Source of the DNA: Lachnospiraceae bacterium
GTDB lineage: Bacteria > Bacillota > Clostridia > Lachnospirales > Lachnospiraceae
Assembly (NCBI GenBank): GCA_017484135.1
Contig: JAFUTQ010000015.1
Coordinates: forward strand, 1-53,256
Length of the DNA: 53,256 nt
Reading direction: 5' to 3'
Shown: positions 35,641-44,508 of the stretch, piece after piece
Numbering within the stretch: the first letter of the stretch is position 1
How the letters are laid out: every line of letters starts with the position of its first letter
The notes under the pieces: generated by a model
What the model was told of the DNA's origin: nothing
Database searches by the model: none
What the model saw: only the letters and a program-made list of their open reading frames with translations
Position numbers and translations under genes: made by a program

Positions 35641-36876
35641 ATGACAGAATATGGATTTAACACAACACTTTTGCATGGCGGAAAGGATGCATATCCCTTT
35701 GGAGCGACCATGACACCGATCTACCAGTCCAGCGCATTTGCGCATGCAACTGCGGAGGAGCTGGAGAAAATTTTTGACAACAAAGCCATGGGTTTTTCCT
35801 ATACAAGGATCAACAATCCTACGGTGGATGCGTTTGAAAAAAAGATCACAAAGCTGGAACGAGGGCTTGCCAGTGTGGCGTGTGCCTCGGGAATGGCGGC
35901 CTTGTCCAATGCGATGCTGAATATTCTCCAATCGGGAGATGAGGTGGTTGCATGTACCGGCCTGTACGGCGGAACCATAGAATTATTTGAGGATCTGGAA
36001 ACCTTCGGCATTCATGTGCGCTATGTAAGGGATGCCACACCGGAGGCTTTTGAGGCAGAAGTGACAGAGCACACCAGATTGTTTTTTGCGGAGACCATCG
36101 GAAATCCCAGACTGGATGTGACCGATGTAGCCGCGGTGGCTGAGGCGGCGCACAGACATGGCATTCCACTGATGATAGACAATACGGTTACCACGTCCTA
36201 TCTGATCCGGCCGTTAGAGCTGGGAGCGGATATCGTGGTCAACTCGGCCTCGAAGTATATTAACGGAAACAGTGACAGTATCAGCGGGATCCTTACCATA
36301 GGAAGCAAGTTCAAGTGGGATCTGGAACGCTATCCGGGATTGAAACCGTATCAAAAATTTGGACCCATGGCGTACATAGCAAAGCTGAGAAACGGGCTGT
36401 TCCGAAATCTGGGAGCATGTCTGGCACCCCAGAATGCATTCTTAAATCTGGTGGGAATTGAGACACTGGGACTTCGCATGGAACGCCAATGCAGTAACGC
36501 ATTAGAGCTGGCAGAGTTTTTGGATACGTTGGATGGCATTACTGTCAACTATCCGGGGCTTTCTTCCAGTCCGTACCATGAGCTGGCAGACAGACAGCTG
36601 GGAGGCCGATACGGGGCAATCCTCACACTTCGAACCGGAAGTAAGAAGAAAGCCTTTGCCATTCTAAATGCCTTGAAGATCCCATATATTTTATCAAATA
36701 TCGGAGACACCAAGACACTGGTCATCCACCCTGCATCCACGATTTCCCTCCATCTGAGTGAGGAGGAGCGTGTCGCTGCCGGGGTTTATGAGGATCTCAT
36801 CCGGGTCAGCGTCGGGATAGAAGATGTGGAAGACTTAAAACTGGATTTCAAACAGGCGATAGGAGGAACGCAGTGA
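35641..36876 (+). CDS. metY: O-acetylhomoserine sulfhydrylase (MetY-like)
   Basis: 411 residues from ATG 35641, with AGGTGA 11 bases upstream; GTG 35626 is the alternative. Cys/Met-metabolism PLP family: YGFNTTLLHGGKDAYPFGAT, MGFSYTRINNPTVDAFEKKI, and the PLP lysine in SASKYINGNSDSISG. The N-terminal pattern fits O-acetylhomoserine sulfhydrylase better than cystathionine lyases. It makes homocysteine from an acylated homoserine and a sulfur donor. In Wolinella a MetY uses a thiocarboxylated carrier instead of free sulfide. The carrier, E1 and protease genes that follow make that option relevant here. Confidence 0.87.
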   Translation: MTEYGFNTTLLHGGKDAYPFGATMTPIYQSSAFAHATAEELEKIFDNKAMGFSYTRINNPTVDAFEKKITKLERGLASVACASGMAALSNAMLNILQSGDEVVACTGLYGGTIELFEDLETFGIHVRYVRDATPEAFEAEVTEHTRLFFAETIGNPRLDVTDVAAVAEAAHRHGIPLMIDNTVTTSYLIRPLELGADIVVNSASKYINGNSDSISGILTIGSKFKWDLERYPGLKPYQKFGPMAYIAKLRNGLFRNLGACLAPQNAFLNLVGIETLGLRMERQCSNALELAEFLDTLDGITVNYPGLSSSPYHELADRQLGGRYGAILTLRTGSKKKAFAILNALKIPYILSNIGDTKTLVIHPASTISLHLSEEERVAAGVYEDLIRVSVGIEDVEDLKLDFKQAIGGTQ

Positions 36877-36877
36877 T

Positions 36878-37738
36878 ATGGCAGTAGACTATGGAACATT
36901 AAAAAAAGGCGGGTTTATGCGCCAGAAGCAAAAGGATAACTTTTCCTTGCGTCTTGCAGTGGTGGGCGGAACGCTGACCGCGGAAAACTTAAAAAAGATT
37001 GCAGAGGTGGCAGAGAAATACGGGGACGGTCATGTGCATCTTACCTCCAGACAGGGAGTCGAAATTCCCTTCATCAAGCTGCAGGATATCGAAGAGGTAA
37101 AGGATGAGCTGGAAAAGGGCGGCTGCAAACCGGGGGTCTGCGGTCCGAGAGTTCGTACCGTAACCGCATGTCAGGGCAGCGAAATCTGCCCCAGCGGAAA
37201 TATCGATACCTACGGAATCGCCAAGCAGCTGAACGAGCGTTATTTTGGCAGGGAGCTGCCGCACAAGTTTAAGTTTGGTGTTACCGGCTGCCAGAACAAC
37301 TGCCTGAAGGCAGAGGAAAATGATGTGGGTGTCAAGGGTGCGCTGGATATCAAATACATAGAGGACAAATGTATCGGCTGCGGGGTCTGCGAAAAGGCAT
37401 GCCGTACCGATGCGATCACGATCAAAGACGGGAAAGTGAATGTGGACTATGACAAGTGCAACTATTGTGGTCGCTGCGCAAAATCCTGCCCGACGGATGC
37501 CTGGGATGCCGAGCCGGCATATATCCTGTCCTTTGGCGGATTGTTTGGAAATGAGATCAATAAGGGAGAGTCCCCGCTGCCGTTAGTCACGTCCGAGGAG
37601 CAGCTGTTCCGGATTACCGATGCGGCGATTCAGTTTTTTGCAGATTATGCAAAGCCCAGCGAGCGGTTCAAATTTACGCTGGACCGTGTGGGCAGAGAAG
37701 AATTTTATGAGAAGATAGAGGAGGCATATCATGGCTGA
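36878..37738 (+). CDS. Siroheme sulfite reductase with two ferredoxin clusters (AsrC-like)
   Basis: 286 residues, AGGAGG 11 bases before the ATG. Siroheme/4Fe-4S cysteines: C98 and C104 in TACQGSEICPSG, C138 and C142 in GVTGCQNNCLKAEENDVG. A ferredoxin insert carries CIGCGVCEKAC (165-175) and CNYCGRCAKSC (194-204). This small sulfite/nitrite reductase form resembles anaerobic sulfite reductase subunit C. Role: sulfite to sulfide (six electrons). AprBA downstream provides sulfite, and CysK and MetY upstream use sulfide. Its stop overlaps the TusA gene by 8 bases. The electron donor is not encoded nearby. Confidence 0.88.
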   Translation: MAVDYGTLKKGGFMRQKQKDNFSLRLAVVGGTLTAENLKKIAEVAEKYGDGHVHLTSRQGVEIPFIKLQDIEEVKDELEKGGCKPGVCGPRVRTVTACQGSEICPSGNIDTYGIAKQLNERYFGRELPHKFKFGVTGCQNNCLKAEENDVGVKGALDIKYIEDKCIGCGVCEKACRTDAITIKDGKVNVDYDKCNYCGRCAKSCPTDAWDAEPAYILSFGGLFGNEINKGESPLPLVTSEEQLFRITDAAIQFFADYAKPSERFKFTLDRVGREEFYEKIEEAYHG

Positions 37739-37976
37739 TTACACGATTTATGAGACAGTGGACATTACGGATGTAGTTTGTCCGGTAACCTTTGTAAAGG
37801 CAAAGGTGGCATTGGAGGAGTTGGATGACGGAGAGGTGCTTTCTATCCGCTTAAACGATGGAGAGCCGGTACAGAATGTACCCCGGAGTCTGAAGGAAGA
37901 GGGACATCAGGTCCTGAAACTGGAATCCAACGACGACGGAACCTACACCCTCATTGTAAGAAAAGTGGAGGATTAG
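37731..37976 (+). CDS. TusA-family sulfur-relay protein
   Basis: 81 residues. The TusA/SirA fold carries the invariant Cys-Pro at residue 17 (DITDVVCPVTFVKAKVALEE), the persulfide-bearing cysteine in the family. It overlaps the sulfite reductase gene by 8 bases, a strong sign of coupling. It could carry sulfur from the reductase, or from a persulfide donor, to the carrier-protein system encoded next. No DsrE partner is present, so a relay tied to sulfite reduction rather than tRNA thiolation is inferred from position. Confidence 0.88.
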   Translation: MADYTIYETVDITDVVCPVTFVKAKVALEELDDGEVLSIRLNDGEPVQNVPRSLKEEGHQVLKLESNDDGTYTLIVRKVED

Positions 37977-37982
37977 ATTACT

Positions 37983-38294
37983 ATGGCGGCAAGAGTCAAC
38001 AAAGACAGCTTCGAGGAAGTCGTATTAAAGTCTGAAAAGCCGGTGTTGGTAGACTTCTATTCGGATACCTGTATTCCGTGCAAAATGATGTCCGGCATGC
38101 TGGGGGATATCGAGGATGAGAATGAGGATGCCATCAAGGTTGTCAAGGTAAATGTAAATTACGACGAGGAGCTGGCAGAGCAGTACAAGGTAATGTCTGT
38201 TCCAACCCTGTTGTATTTTGAGGCGGGAGCAGAGGTGGCGCGGCTTAAGGGCGCGGCGTCAAAGGATGAGATTGAAGACCTAATAGGTGTATAA
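37983..38294 (+). CDS. Thioredoxin
   Basis: 103 residues with thioredoxin fold: EKPVLVDFYSDTCIPCKMMS holds the active site C30-I-P-C33, and the cis-proline is in MSVPTLLYF. CIPC instead of the standard CGPC implies a shifted redox potential. Seven bases after the TusA gene, inside the sulfur operon. It may reduce persulfides or disulfides formed on TusA, the carrier system or AprBA; this is inference. Confidence 0.9.
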   Translation: MAARVNKDSFEEVVLKSEKPVLVDFYSDTCIPCKMMSGMLGDIEDENEDAIKVVKVNVNYDEELAEQYKVMSVPTLLYFEAGAEVARLKGAASKDEIEDLIGV

Positions 38295-38321
38295 AAACGA
38301 AAATAGGAGAGGAGAAAAATC

Positions 38322-38531
38322 ATGACAATTACAGTAGCAGGAAATAAGAAGGAATACGAAGAGGGATTGACACTCCCGCAGTTAATCGAGAAGGAGGACG
38401 TAGAGAATCCGTTGTATGTCACCGTAACCATCAACGATGAGTTCGTAGAGCGTGACAATTTTGATACGACCGTGCTCAAGGACGGAGATGTGATCGAGTT
38501 CTTGTACTTTATGGGAGGAGGAGCTAGATAA
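38322..38531 (+). CDS. ThiS-like ubiquitin-fold sulfur carrier with a blocked C-terminus (GGG-AR)
   Basis: 69 residues, beta-grasp fold (MTITVAGNKKEYEEGLTLPQ; DGDVIEFLYFMGGGAR). Mature carriers end in Gly-Gly, which the E1 adenylates. Here two further residues, Ala68-Arg69, follow G65-G67, so the protein must be trimmed before it can be thiocarboxylated. The JAMM protease two genes downstream fits this task, like QbsD in Pseudomonas and HcyD in Wolinella. The stop overlaps the E1 gene by one base (TAATG). Likely role: sulfur donor for cysteine or homocysteine rather than thiamine, as no thi gene is near. Confidence 0.85.
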   Translation: MTITVAGNKKEYEEGLTLPQLIEKEDVENPLYVTVTINDEFVERDNFDTTVLKDGDVIEFLYFMGGGAR

Positions 38532-39337
38532 TGGCATTTACCAACGAACAGCTGGAACGGTATTCCCGTCATATCATCTTAAAAGAAATCGGTGTGAAGG
38601 GACAGAAGAAATTGCTGAATGCAAAGGTGCTGATCATCGGAGCAGGGGGGCTTGGCGCACCGGCGGCCATGTATCTGGCGGCAGCAGGCGTGGGCACCAT
38701 CGGCATCGTGGATGCGGATGAGGTGGATTTGTCCAATCTGCAGAGGCAGATTATACACAGCACCGCAGATATCGGAAAAGCAAAGGTAAAATCGGCGGCA
38801 GAGACGATGCAGGCCATCAATCCGGATGTAACGGTCAATACCTACCGTACCTTTGTCACATCGGAAAATATCATGGAGCTGATTGCGGATTATGATTTCA
38901 TCATTGACGGAACCGATAATTTCCCCGCAAAGTTTTTGATCAATGACGCCTGTGTGAAAGCCCAAAAGCCGTTTTCTCATGCGGGAATCATTCGTTTCCG
39001 CGGACAGCTGATGACTTATGTGCCCGATCAGGGACCGTGTTATCGCTGTGTATTCAAAAATCCGCCGCCAAAGGATGCGGTGCCTACCTGTAAGCAGGCC
39101 GGAGTAATCGGAGCTATGGGCGGTGTCATCGGAAGCCTGCAGGCAATGGAGGCGGTGAAGTATATTACCGGGCAGGGAGAGCTTTTGACCGGAAGACTGA
39201 TGACCTACGATGCGTTAAAGATGGAATTTCGCACGGTAAAACTGCCGCGTGATAAGGGCTGTGCCATCTGTGGAGAGCACCCGACCATCACAGAGCTGAT
39301 CGATTATGAGCAGGCAGAATGTGATATGAAGCATTGA
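38531..39337 (+). CDS. ThiF/MoeB-like E1 (adenylyltransferase) for the sulfur carrier
   Basis: 268 residues. All E1 marks are intact: RYSRH (Arg13 matches MoeB R14), the nucleotide loop IGAGGLGAPAAMYLAAAGVG, SNLQRQ (Arg72 matches MoeB R73), GTDN, the catalytic-type cysteine in PTCKQAGV, and zinc cysteines CYRC and CAIC. It should adenylate the trimmed C-terminus of the carrier encoded just upstream, to be replaced by sulfur. It is followed 14 bases later by the JAMM protease. The set matches HcyS/HcyF/HcyD of Wolinella in kind. Confidence 0.92.
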   Translation: MAFTNEQLERYSRHIILKEIGVKGQKKLLNAKVLIIGAGGLGAPAAMYLAAAGVGTIGIVDADEVDLSNLQRQIIHSTADIGKAKVKSAAETMQAINPDVTVNTYRTFVTSENIMELIADYDFIIDGTDNFPAKFLINDACVKAQKPFSHAGIIRFRGQLMTYVPDQGPCYRCVFKNPPPKDAVPTCKQAGVIGAMGGVIGSLQAMEAVKYITGQGELLTGRLMTYDALKMEFRTVKLPRDKGCAICGEHPTITELIDYEQAECDMKH

Positions 39338-39351
39338 CAGGAGGTGCACAC

Positions 39352-39771
39352 ATGGTGATTTTGCAGAAGGCAGACTACGAGAAGATTTTAAAACATTGCA
39401 TCGACGGTCTGCCGAATGAGTCCTGCGGGCTGATTGCAGGGGAAATCGAGGGAGACGTCAAGGAAATCAAAAAGGTGTATCTTTTGACCAATATTGACGC
39501 GAGCAACGAGCACTTTTCCATGGATCCGAAGGAGCAGCTTGCAGCGGTAAAGGATGCCAGAGCCAACGGGCTTACTATGCTGGGGAATTTTCACTCCCAC
39601 CCGGAATCGCCGTCCCGTCCGTCTGAGGAGGATAAGCGGCTGGCGTATGATTCCACTGCGGAGTATATGATTCTTTCCCTTATGGAGCAGGACAATCCGG
39701 TGTTAAAGTCCTTTGGGGTTGACAAAGAGAAGAATGTAACGGTACATCCGATTGAGATCAGGGAATCATAG
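39352..39771 (+). CDS. JAMM (M67) metalloprotease of the carrier system
   Basis: 139 residues from ATG 39352, with AGGAGGTG upstream. The zinc-site pattern is complete: Glu23 (NESCGL), His81 and His83 (FHSHP), Ser91 and Asp94 (HxH-x7-S-x2-D). Length and motif match the Mec/HcyD group. Likely reactions: removal of the Ala-Arg tail from the carrier and/or release of an amino-acid adduct, as M. tuberculosis Mec does with CysO-Cys. A paralogue lies at 45561-45995, beside the second carrier system. AprA follows 22 bases later. Confidence 0.9.
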   Translation: MVILQKADYEKILKHCIDGLPNESCGLIAGEIEGDVKEIKKVYLLTNIDASNEHFSMDPKEQLAAVKDARANGLTMLGNFHSHPESPSRPSEEDKRLAYDSTAEYMILSLMEQDNPVLKSFGVDKEKNVTVHPIEIRES

Positions 39772-39793
39772 AATAGTAAGGAAAGCAATAGAT

Positions 39794-41476
39794 ATGGATC
39801 GTAAGCAGATAACCACAGATGTGTTGATTGTCGGTGGAGGTACGGCAGGCTGCTATGCCGCACTAACTGTCAGCCGCAATTCCAACATGTCTGTTTTGAT
39901 TGCAGAAAAAGCGAATATTAAGCGGAGCGGCTGTCTGGCGGCGGGGGTAAATGCCATCAATGCCTATATTCTGCCGGGGCGAAAGCCGCAGGATTATGTG
40001 GATTATGCCACGAAGGATGCCAATGGAATCGTGCGAAGCGACCTGCTTCTGACGGCGGCGGAGCGGTTCAATGAAGTGACCGCGGATATGGAGCAGCTGG
40101 GACTGGTCATATTAAAGGATGAAAATGGTAATTATGTGGCGCGGGGCAATCGGAATATCAAGATCAACGGAGAGAACTTCAAACCGATTCTGGCACAGGC
40201 GGTGCAGCATGCCGAAAATGTCGAGGTTTTGAATCATGTGAATATTACCGATTTGCTGGTACAGGACGGACAGGTGTATGGGGCAGTGGGCTTTTCGATC
40301 AAGGAGCCTGTCGCATATGTCATTCATGCAAAAACCGTGCTCATTGCTACCGGCGGGGCAGCAGGCTTATACCGGCCGAATAATCCCGGCTTTTCCAGAC
40401 ACAAGATGTGGTATCCGCCGTTTAATACGGGAGCCGGATATGCCATGGGAATTCGTGCGGGCGCGGAGATGACATCCTTTGAGATGCGCTTTATCGCTCT
40501 GCGCTGCAAGGATACCATTGCCCCTACGGGAACCATCGCACAGGGGGTAAAGGCCAAGCAGATCAATTCCCGGGGCGATGTATATGAAGATCAGTACGGG
40601 ATTACCACCAGTGAGCGGGTGTACGGAACCGTGCGGGAGAATCAGCTGGGACATGGGCCCTGTTATTTGAAGACGACGGAAATCCGACCGGAGCAGGATG
40701 ACGATTTGTTGAAGGCTTATCTGAATATGGCACCCAGCCAGACCTTAAAATGGATTGAAAGCGGCAAAAATCCCAGTCAGCAGGACGTGGAGATCGAGGG
40801 AACAGAGCCCTATATCGTGGGCGGACACACGGCCAGCGGATATTGGGTCAACACCCACCGTGAAACCACCATCCGGGGACTGTATGCGGCCGGAGATGTG
40901 GCGGGAGGCTGTCCGCAGAAGTATGTGACCGGAGCTCTGGCGGAAGGGAAAATCGCGGCGCTTGATATCATACAAAAGTACGGGAATCAAAATCAGAATC
41001 AGAATCCGGAGGCGCTGACACTGCAGGAGGATGCAGTCATTGCAGGCTATGAGGCGATTCTGGCGGAGCAGAACCCGCTGTTTTCTATAGAGGATTTAGA
41101 GGAAGCCATGCAGAAGGTCATGGATGCCTATGCCGGAGGGATCGGTACGAATTATCAGTTCAATGAGAGACAGCTTCGCATGGCGGAGGAAAAGATTGAA
41201 AGGCTCACTGCTTTGGCTGAGCATGTACAGGCGGATGATATGCATGAGCTGTTGTTTGCCTATGAATTGAAGGAGCGGCTGGTAGTGTGCAGGTCATTGA
41301 TCGCGCATCTGATGGGGCGTAAGGAGACGAGATGGCATGCGTTTAATGAAAATCTGGATCATCCCGGCATCGACGAGGCATATTTTGCCTATGTCAATTC
41401 CCGGCTTGAGGATGGAAAGATCAAGGTATTTCTTCGCGATCTCGTAAAGGAGGAGCGCTATGAGCATACGAATTAA
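39794..41476 (+). CDS. aprA: Adenylylsulfate reductase alpha subunit (FAD flavoprotein)
   Basis: 560 residues from ATG 39794 (AAGGAAAGC upstream). FAD-binding N-terminus TTDVLIVGGGTAGCYAALTV, the family stretch KRSGCLAAGVNAINAYI, a GHTASGYWVN region and a late Rossmann element GLYAAGDVAGGCPQKYVTGA. It resembles AprA of the fumarate-reductase flavoprotein family and is shorter than dissimilatory AprA (about 630-660). With AprB it reduces APS to sulfite. Its 3' end overlaps aprB by 17 bases. CysDN downstream make the APS. The placement with cysK and metY implies assimilation. Confidence 0.88.
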   Translation: MDRKQITTDVLIVGGGTAGCYAALTVSRNSNMSVLIAEKANIKRSGCLAAGVNAINAYILPGRKPQDYVDYATKDANGIVRSDLLLTAAERFNEVTADMEQLGLVILKDENGNYVARGNRNIKINGENFKPILAQAVQHAENVEVLNHVNITDLLVQDGQVYGAVGFSIKEPVAYVIHAKTVLIATGGAAGLYRPNNPGFSRHKMWYPPFNTGAGYAMGIRAGAEMTSFEMRFIALRCKDTIAPTGTIAQGVKAKQINSRGDVYEDQYGITTSERVYGTVRENQLGHGPCYLKTTEIRPEQDDDLLKAYLNMAPSQTLKWIESGKNPSQQDVEIEGTEPYIVGGHTASGYWVNTHRETTIRGLYAAGDVAGGCPQKYVTGALAEGKIAALDIIQKYGNQNQNQNPEALTLQEDAVIAGYEAILAEQNPLFSIEDLEEAMQKVMDAYAGGIGTNYQFNERQLRMAEEKIERLTALAEHVQADDMHELLFAYELKERLVVCRSLIAHLMGRKETRWHAFNENLDHPGIDEAYFAYVNSRLEDGKIKVFLRDLVKEERYEHTN

Positions 41477-41771
41477 TCCGGAAAAATGTATCGGCTGCAG
41501 CAAATGTGTCAATGTGTGTCCGGGCAGCCTGATTGAGCTGTCGGAGCGAAAGGCATATATGCGCTATCCCAAAGATTGCTGGGGCTGTGTCTCTTGTGTC
41601 AAGGAGTGCCCGAAGGGAGCGATCGATTTCTTCCTCGGTGCAGATATCGGAGGAAACGGAAGCACCATGCATGTGGTCAGCGAGGGGGATCTTCTTCAAT
41701 GGAAGATACATAAATATGATGGGACGCAGAAGGTAATTGAGATCAACCGGAAAAACGCAAATAGATATTAG
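41460..41771 (+). CDS. aprB: Adenylylsulfate reductase beta subunit (2x[4Fe-4S] ferredoxin)
   Basis: 103 residues, ATG 41460 inside the aprA end with AAAGGAGG upstream. Two 4Fe-4S motifs: [12 protein letters not shown] and [12 protein letters not shown] (the second with the tryptophan seen in AprB). A short C-terminal extension carries [16 protein letters not shown]. It passes electrons to AprA for APS reduction. It is shorter than the dissimilatory AprB of about 150-165 residues, in line with an assimilatory variant. Directly followed by cysD. Confidence 0.88.
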   Translation: MSIRINPEKCIGCSKCVNVCPGSLIELSERKAYMRYPKDCWGCVSCVKECPKGAIDFFLGADIGGNGSTMHVVSEGDLLQWKIHKYDGTQKVIEINRKNANRY

Positions 41772-41782
41772 GAGGATGTCCA

Positions 41783-42685
41783 ATGAGTAACTTAACACAT
41801 TTAGACGAGCTGGAAGCAGAGGCAATCTACATCATTCGGGAGGTCGCTGCGGAGTGCGAAAAGCCGGTCATGCTGTATTCCATCGGGAAGGACAGTTCGG
41901 TCATGCTGCATCTGGCCATGAAAGCCTTTTATCCGGAAAAACCGCCTTTTCCGTTTCTGCACGTCAATACCACATGGAAATTCAAAGATATGATTACCTT
42001 TCGCGATGAGACGGCAAAGCGGCTGGGTATTGAGATGTTAGAGTACATCAACGAGGAGGGAGTAAAGAACGGAATCAATCCCTTTGATCATGGCTCGGCC
42101 TATACGGATGTGATGAAGACGCAGGCATTGAAGCAGGCATTGAACAAATATGGCTTTACGGCGGCCTTCGGCGGCGGCAGACGGGATGAGGAAAAGAGCC
42201 GCGCCAAGGAGCGGATATTCTCTTTCCGCAATGCCTCCCATGCGTGGGATCCGAAGAATCAGCGGCCGGAGATGTGGAAGCTTTACAATACCGAAATCAA
42301 CAAAGGGGAGAGTATCCGGGTATTTCCGATTTCCAATTGGACGGAAAAGGATATCTGGGAGTATATCAAACGGGAGGATATTCCGATCGTGCCATTGTAT
42401 TTTGCAGCAGAGCGCCCGGTGGTCTATCGGGATGGCAATATCATCATGGTGGACGATGACCGGATGCGCTTAAATCCCGGAGAAACTCCGGTGCTGAAAA
42501 AGGTTCGGTTCCGTACCCTGGGCTGTTATCCCTTATCCGGGGGAATCGAATCTGAGGCGAATACGTTGGATGAAATCATTGCGGAGACCTTGAGCTCTGT
42601 GGAGAGTGAGCGTACCAGTCGTGTGATTGACTCGGACGGCGGCGCTGCCAGCATGGAAAAGAGAAAGAGAGAGGGGTATTTTTGA
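41783..42685 (+). CDS. cysD: Sulfate adenylyltransferase subunit 2
   Basis: 300 residues, AGGAGG 7 bases before the ATG. ATP pyrophosphatase (PP-loop) fold: [19 protein letters not shown] near the N-terminus, [19 protein letters not shown] and [15 protein letters not shown] later. With CysN it makes APS from sulfate and ATP in the cytosol. Its stop overlaps the cysN start by one base. No sulfate transporter is found in the window. Confidence 0.96.
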   Translation: MSNLTHLDELEAEAIYIIREVAAECEKPVMLYSIGKDSSVMLHLAMKAFYPEKPPFPFLHVNTTWKFKDMITFRDETAKRLGIEMLEYINEEGVKNGINPFDHGSAYTDVMKTQALKQALNKYGFTAAFGGGRRDEEKSRAKERIFSFRNASHAWDPKNQRPEMWKLYNTEINKGESIRVFPISNWTEKDIWEYIKREDIPIVPLYFAAERPVVYRDGNIIMVDDDRMRLNPGETPVLKKVRFRTLGCYPLSGGIESEANTLDEIIAETLSSVESERTSRVIDSDGGAASMEKRKREGYF

Positions 42686-44376
42686 TGAGCGGATTATTAA
42701 AATTTATCACATGCGGAAGTGTGGATGACGGAAAATCTACCCTGATCGGACACATTTTATATGATTCGAAATTGTTGTATGCGGATCAGGAAAAAGCGCT
42801 GCTCCTCGACAGCAAGGTGGGCTCCCGGGGAGGAGAAATTGACTATTCGCTCCTTTTAGACGGGTTGATGGCGGAGCGTGAGCAGGGAATTACCATTGAT
42901 GTCGCGTATCGCTATTTTACGACAGACAAGAGAAGCTTTATCGTGGCAGACACACCGGGGCATGAAGAATACACCAGAAATATGGCGGTGGGTGCCTCTT
43001 TCGCCCAGCTGGCAGTCGTCATGGTAGATGCGGGGCAGGGGGTGCTGGTGCAGACCCGCAGGCATTCGAGAATCTGCTCTCTGATGGGAATCCGGCATTT
43101 TGTGTTTGCAGTTAATAAAATGGATCTGGTGGATTATGCCGAGACCCGTTTTCATGAGATTGAACAGCAAATCCGGGAGCTGGCAGAGCTTTTGCAGCTG
43201 GAGGATGTGGTGATCATTCCGGTGAGTGCCACAGAGGGAGACAACGTAACCAAGAAATCCGAAAAGATGGCATGGTATACGGAAAAAACACTGCTTGCCC
43301 ATTTGGAGACCGTGGACGTGTCTGAGGTTTCGGAGCAGACGAATTTCTACATGCCGGTTCAGCGTGTGTGCCGCCCGAATCATGAGTTTCGTGGATTCCA
43401 GGGACAAATTGAAAGCGGCTTTGTCAAAGTGGGGCAGACGATTATCACACTTCCGAGTGATGAGTCGGCTACGGTCAAAAGCATTCTGGTGGGAGACCGG
43501 GAAAGTGACAAAGTGTCTGCAGGGCAGGCAGTGACGATCCAGCTGGACCGTGAAGTTGACGTGAGCCGCGGCTGTGTGCTGGCGGACAGCGAAAATCTTC
43601 CGATTGCCGGACGGGTAACTGCCACGCTACTGTGGATGGATGATGACCGCCTGATGATCGGAAAGGAGTATCTGATCAAGCTGGGAACCAAAAAGATTCC
43701 GGGCACGATAAGAAATATCTTTTATAAGGTTGATGTAAACACCGGAGAACATCTTGAGGCAAATTGTATTGAGAAAAACGAGATTGCTCTGTGTGAGCTG
43801 GAGTTCGCGGAAAAGATCGTGGTAGATGTCTTTTTGAAGAATCCTGCGCTGGGAGAGCTGATTCTGATTGACCGCGTCACGCATATGACATCGGCCTGCG
43901 GTGTGGTAGCAGCTGCAGACGAAAGCGGAGAAAAGCCATACTTTGAAAAGGATGAGATCAAGACAGGGGGCTATATCTTCGAAGAATTTTACTTCAACCT
44001 GGAAAACGCGTTTCTGTCTAAGAGCAATACCGATGGCAAGACCTACCATGTGGGAGATGAGGTACCGGTTGAGGGAGACAGCTTCAAATACCCGGACTAC
44101 TTCGATATTCTTGCGCTGGAGGACGATGCGGCAGTTCTCATACGCGACCGCAGGGTGGCAGATATCATCCCGCTGTCACAGTATCAGTTTATGGGACTAC
44201 CGATTCTGGATGAGAAGGGATTTGCAGTCAGAGTGTCTGTGAAAGATGAGGCAGACCGTTACATTCAGACATACAAGACACTGAATGAGCAGGAGAAGAT
44301 GGAATTTCATAATAAATGGACACGTTTTGAGACCTATCGCAAGATTGTGTGTACGGACAATTTTTGGATGATATGA
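42685..44376 (+). CDS. cysN: Sulfate adenylyltransferase subunit 1 (GTPase)
   Basis: 563 residues from ATG 42685 (TGATG overlap with cysD). EF-Tu-like GTPase: G1 GSVDDGKST, G3 DTPGHEEYT, G4 NKMD, then beta-barrel domains. The APS-kinase domain of NodQ/CysNC fusions is absent, so APS is not passed to PAPS by this protein; that fits the use of AprBA. A C-terminal region of about 140 residues (ENAFLSKSNTDGKTYHVGDE, LEDDAAVLIRDRRVADIIPL) goes beyond the usual three domains. Last gene of the operon, followed by a multi-hairpin region. Confidence 0.93.
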   Translation: MSGLLKFITCGSVDDGKSTLIGHILYDSKLLYADQEKALLLDSKVGSRGGEIDYSLLLDGLMAEREQGITIDVAYRYFTTDKRSFIVADTPGHEEYTRNMAVGASFAQLAVVMVDAGQGVLVQTRRHSRICSLMGIRHFVFAVNKMDLVDYAETRFHEIEQQIRELAELLQLEDVVIIPVSATEGDNVTKKSEKMAWYTEKTLLAHLETVDVSEVSEQTNFYMPVQRVCRPNHEFRGFQGQIESGFVKVGQTIITLPSDESATVKSILVGDRESDKVSAGQAVTIQLDREVDVSRGCVLADSENLPIAGRVTATLLWMDDDRLMIGKEYLIKLGTKKIPGTIRNIFYKVDVNTGEHLEANCIEKNEIALCELEFAEKIVVDVFLKNPALGELILIDRVTHMTSACGVVAAADESGEKPYFEKDEIKTGGYIFEEFYFNLENAFLSKSNTDGKTYHVGDEVPVEGDSFKYPDYFDILALEDDAAVLIRDRRVADIIPLSQYQFMGLPILDEKGFAVRVSVKDEADRYIQTYKTLNEQEKMEFHNKWTRFETYRKIVCTDNFWMI

Positions 44377-44388
44377 TGCAAGCATTGA

Positions 44389-44508
44389 GCAGCACCAAAA
44401 TCAAAAGCGGATCATTCGGCTGCTAGCAGACGGAATGATCCGTGTTGATTTTGATAGGGCGAAAGCCCGTCAGCGAAAAAATGCAAAGCATTTTTTCGCG
44501 TGTGCTGC
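44389..44508. terminator. Multi-hairpin element and terminator after cysN
   Basis: A short outer stem GCAGCAC (44389-44395) / GTGCTGC (44502-44508) encloses three hairpins: 44396-44453 (CAAAATCA...TGATTTTG with CGGATCATTC/GAATGATCCG and centre CTGCTAGCAG), GGGCGAAAGCCC (44457-44468) and GCGAAAAAATGC/GCATTTTTTCGC (44473-44499). The architecture recalls the cloverleaf palindromes, and all three share a GCTAGC apex. It likely ends transcription of the sulfur operon. Confidence 0.65.
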
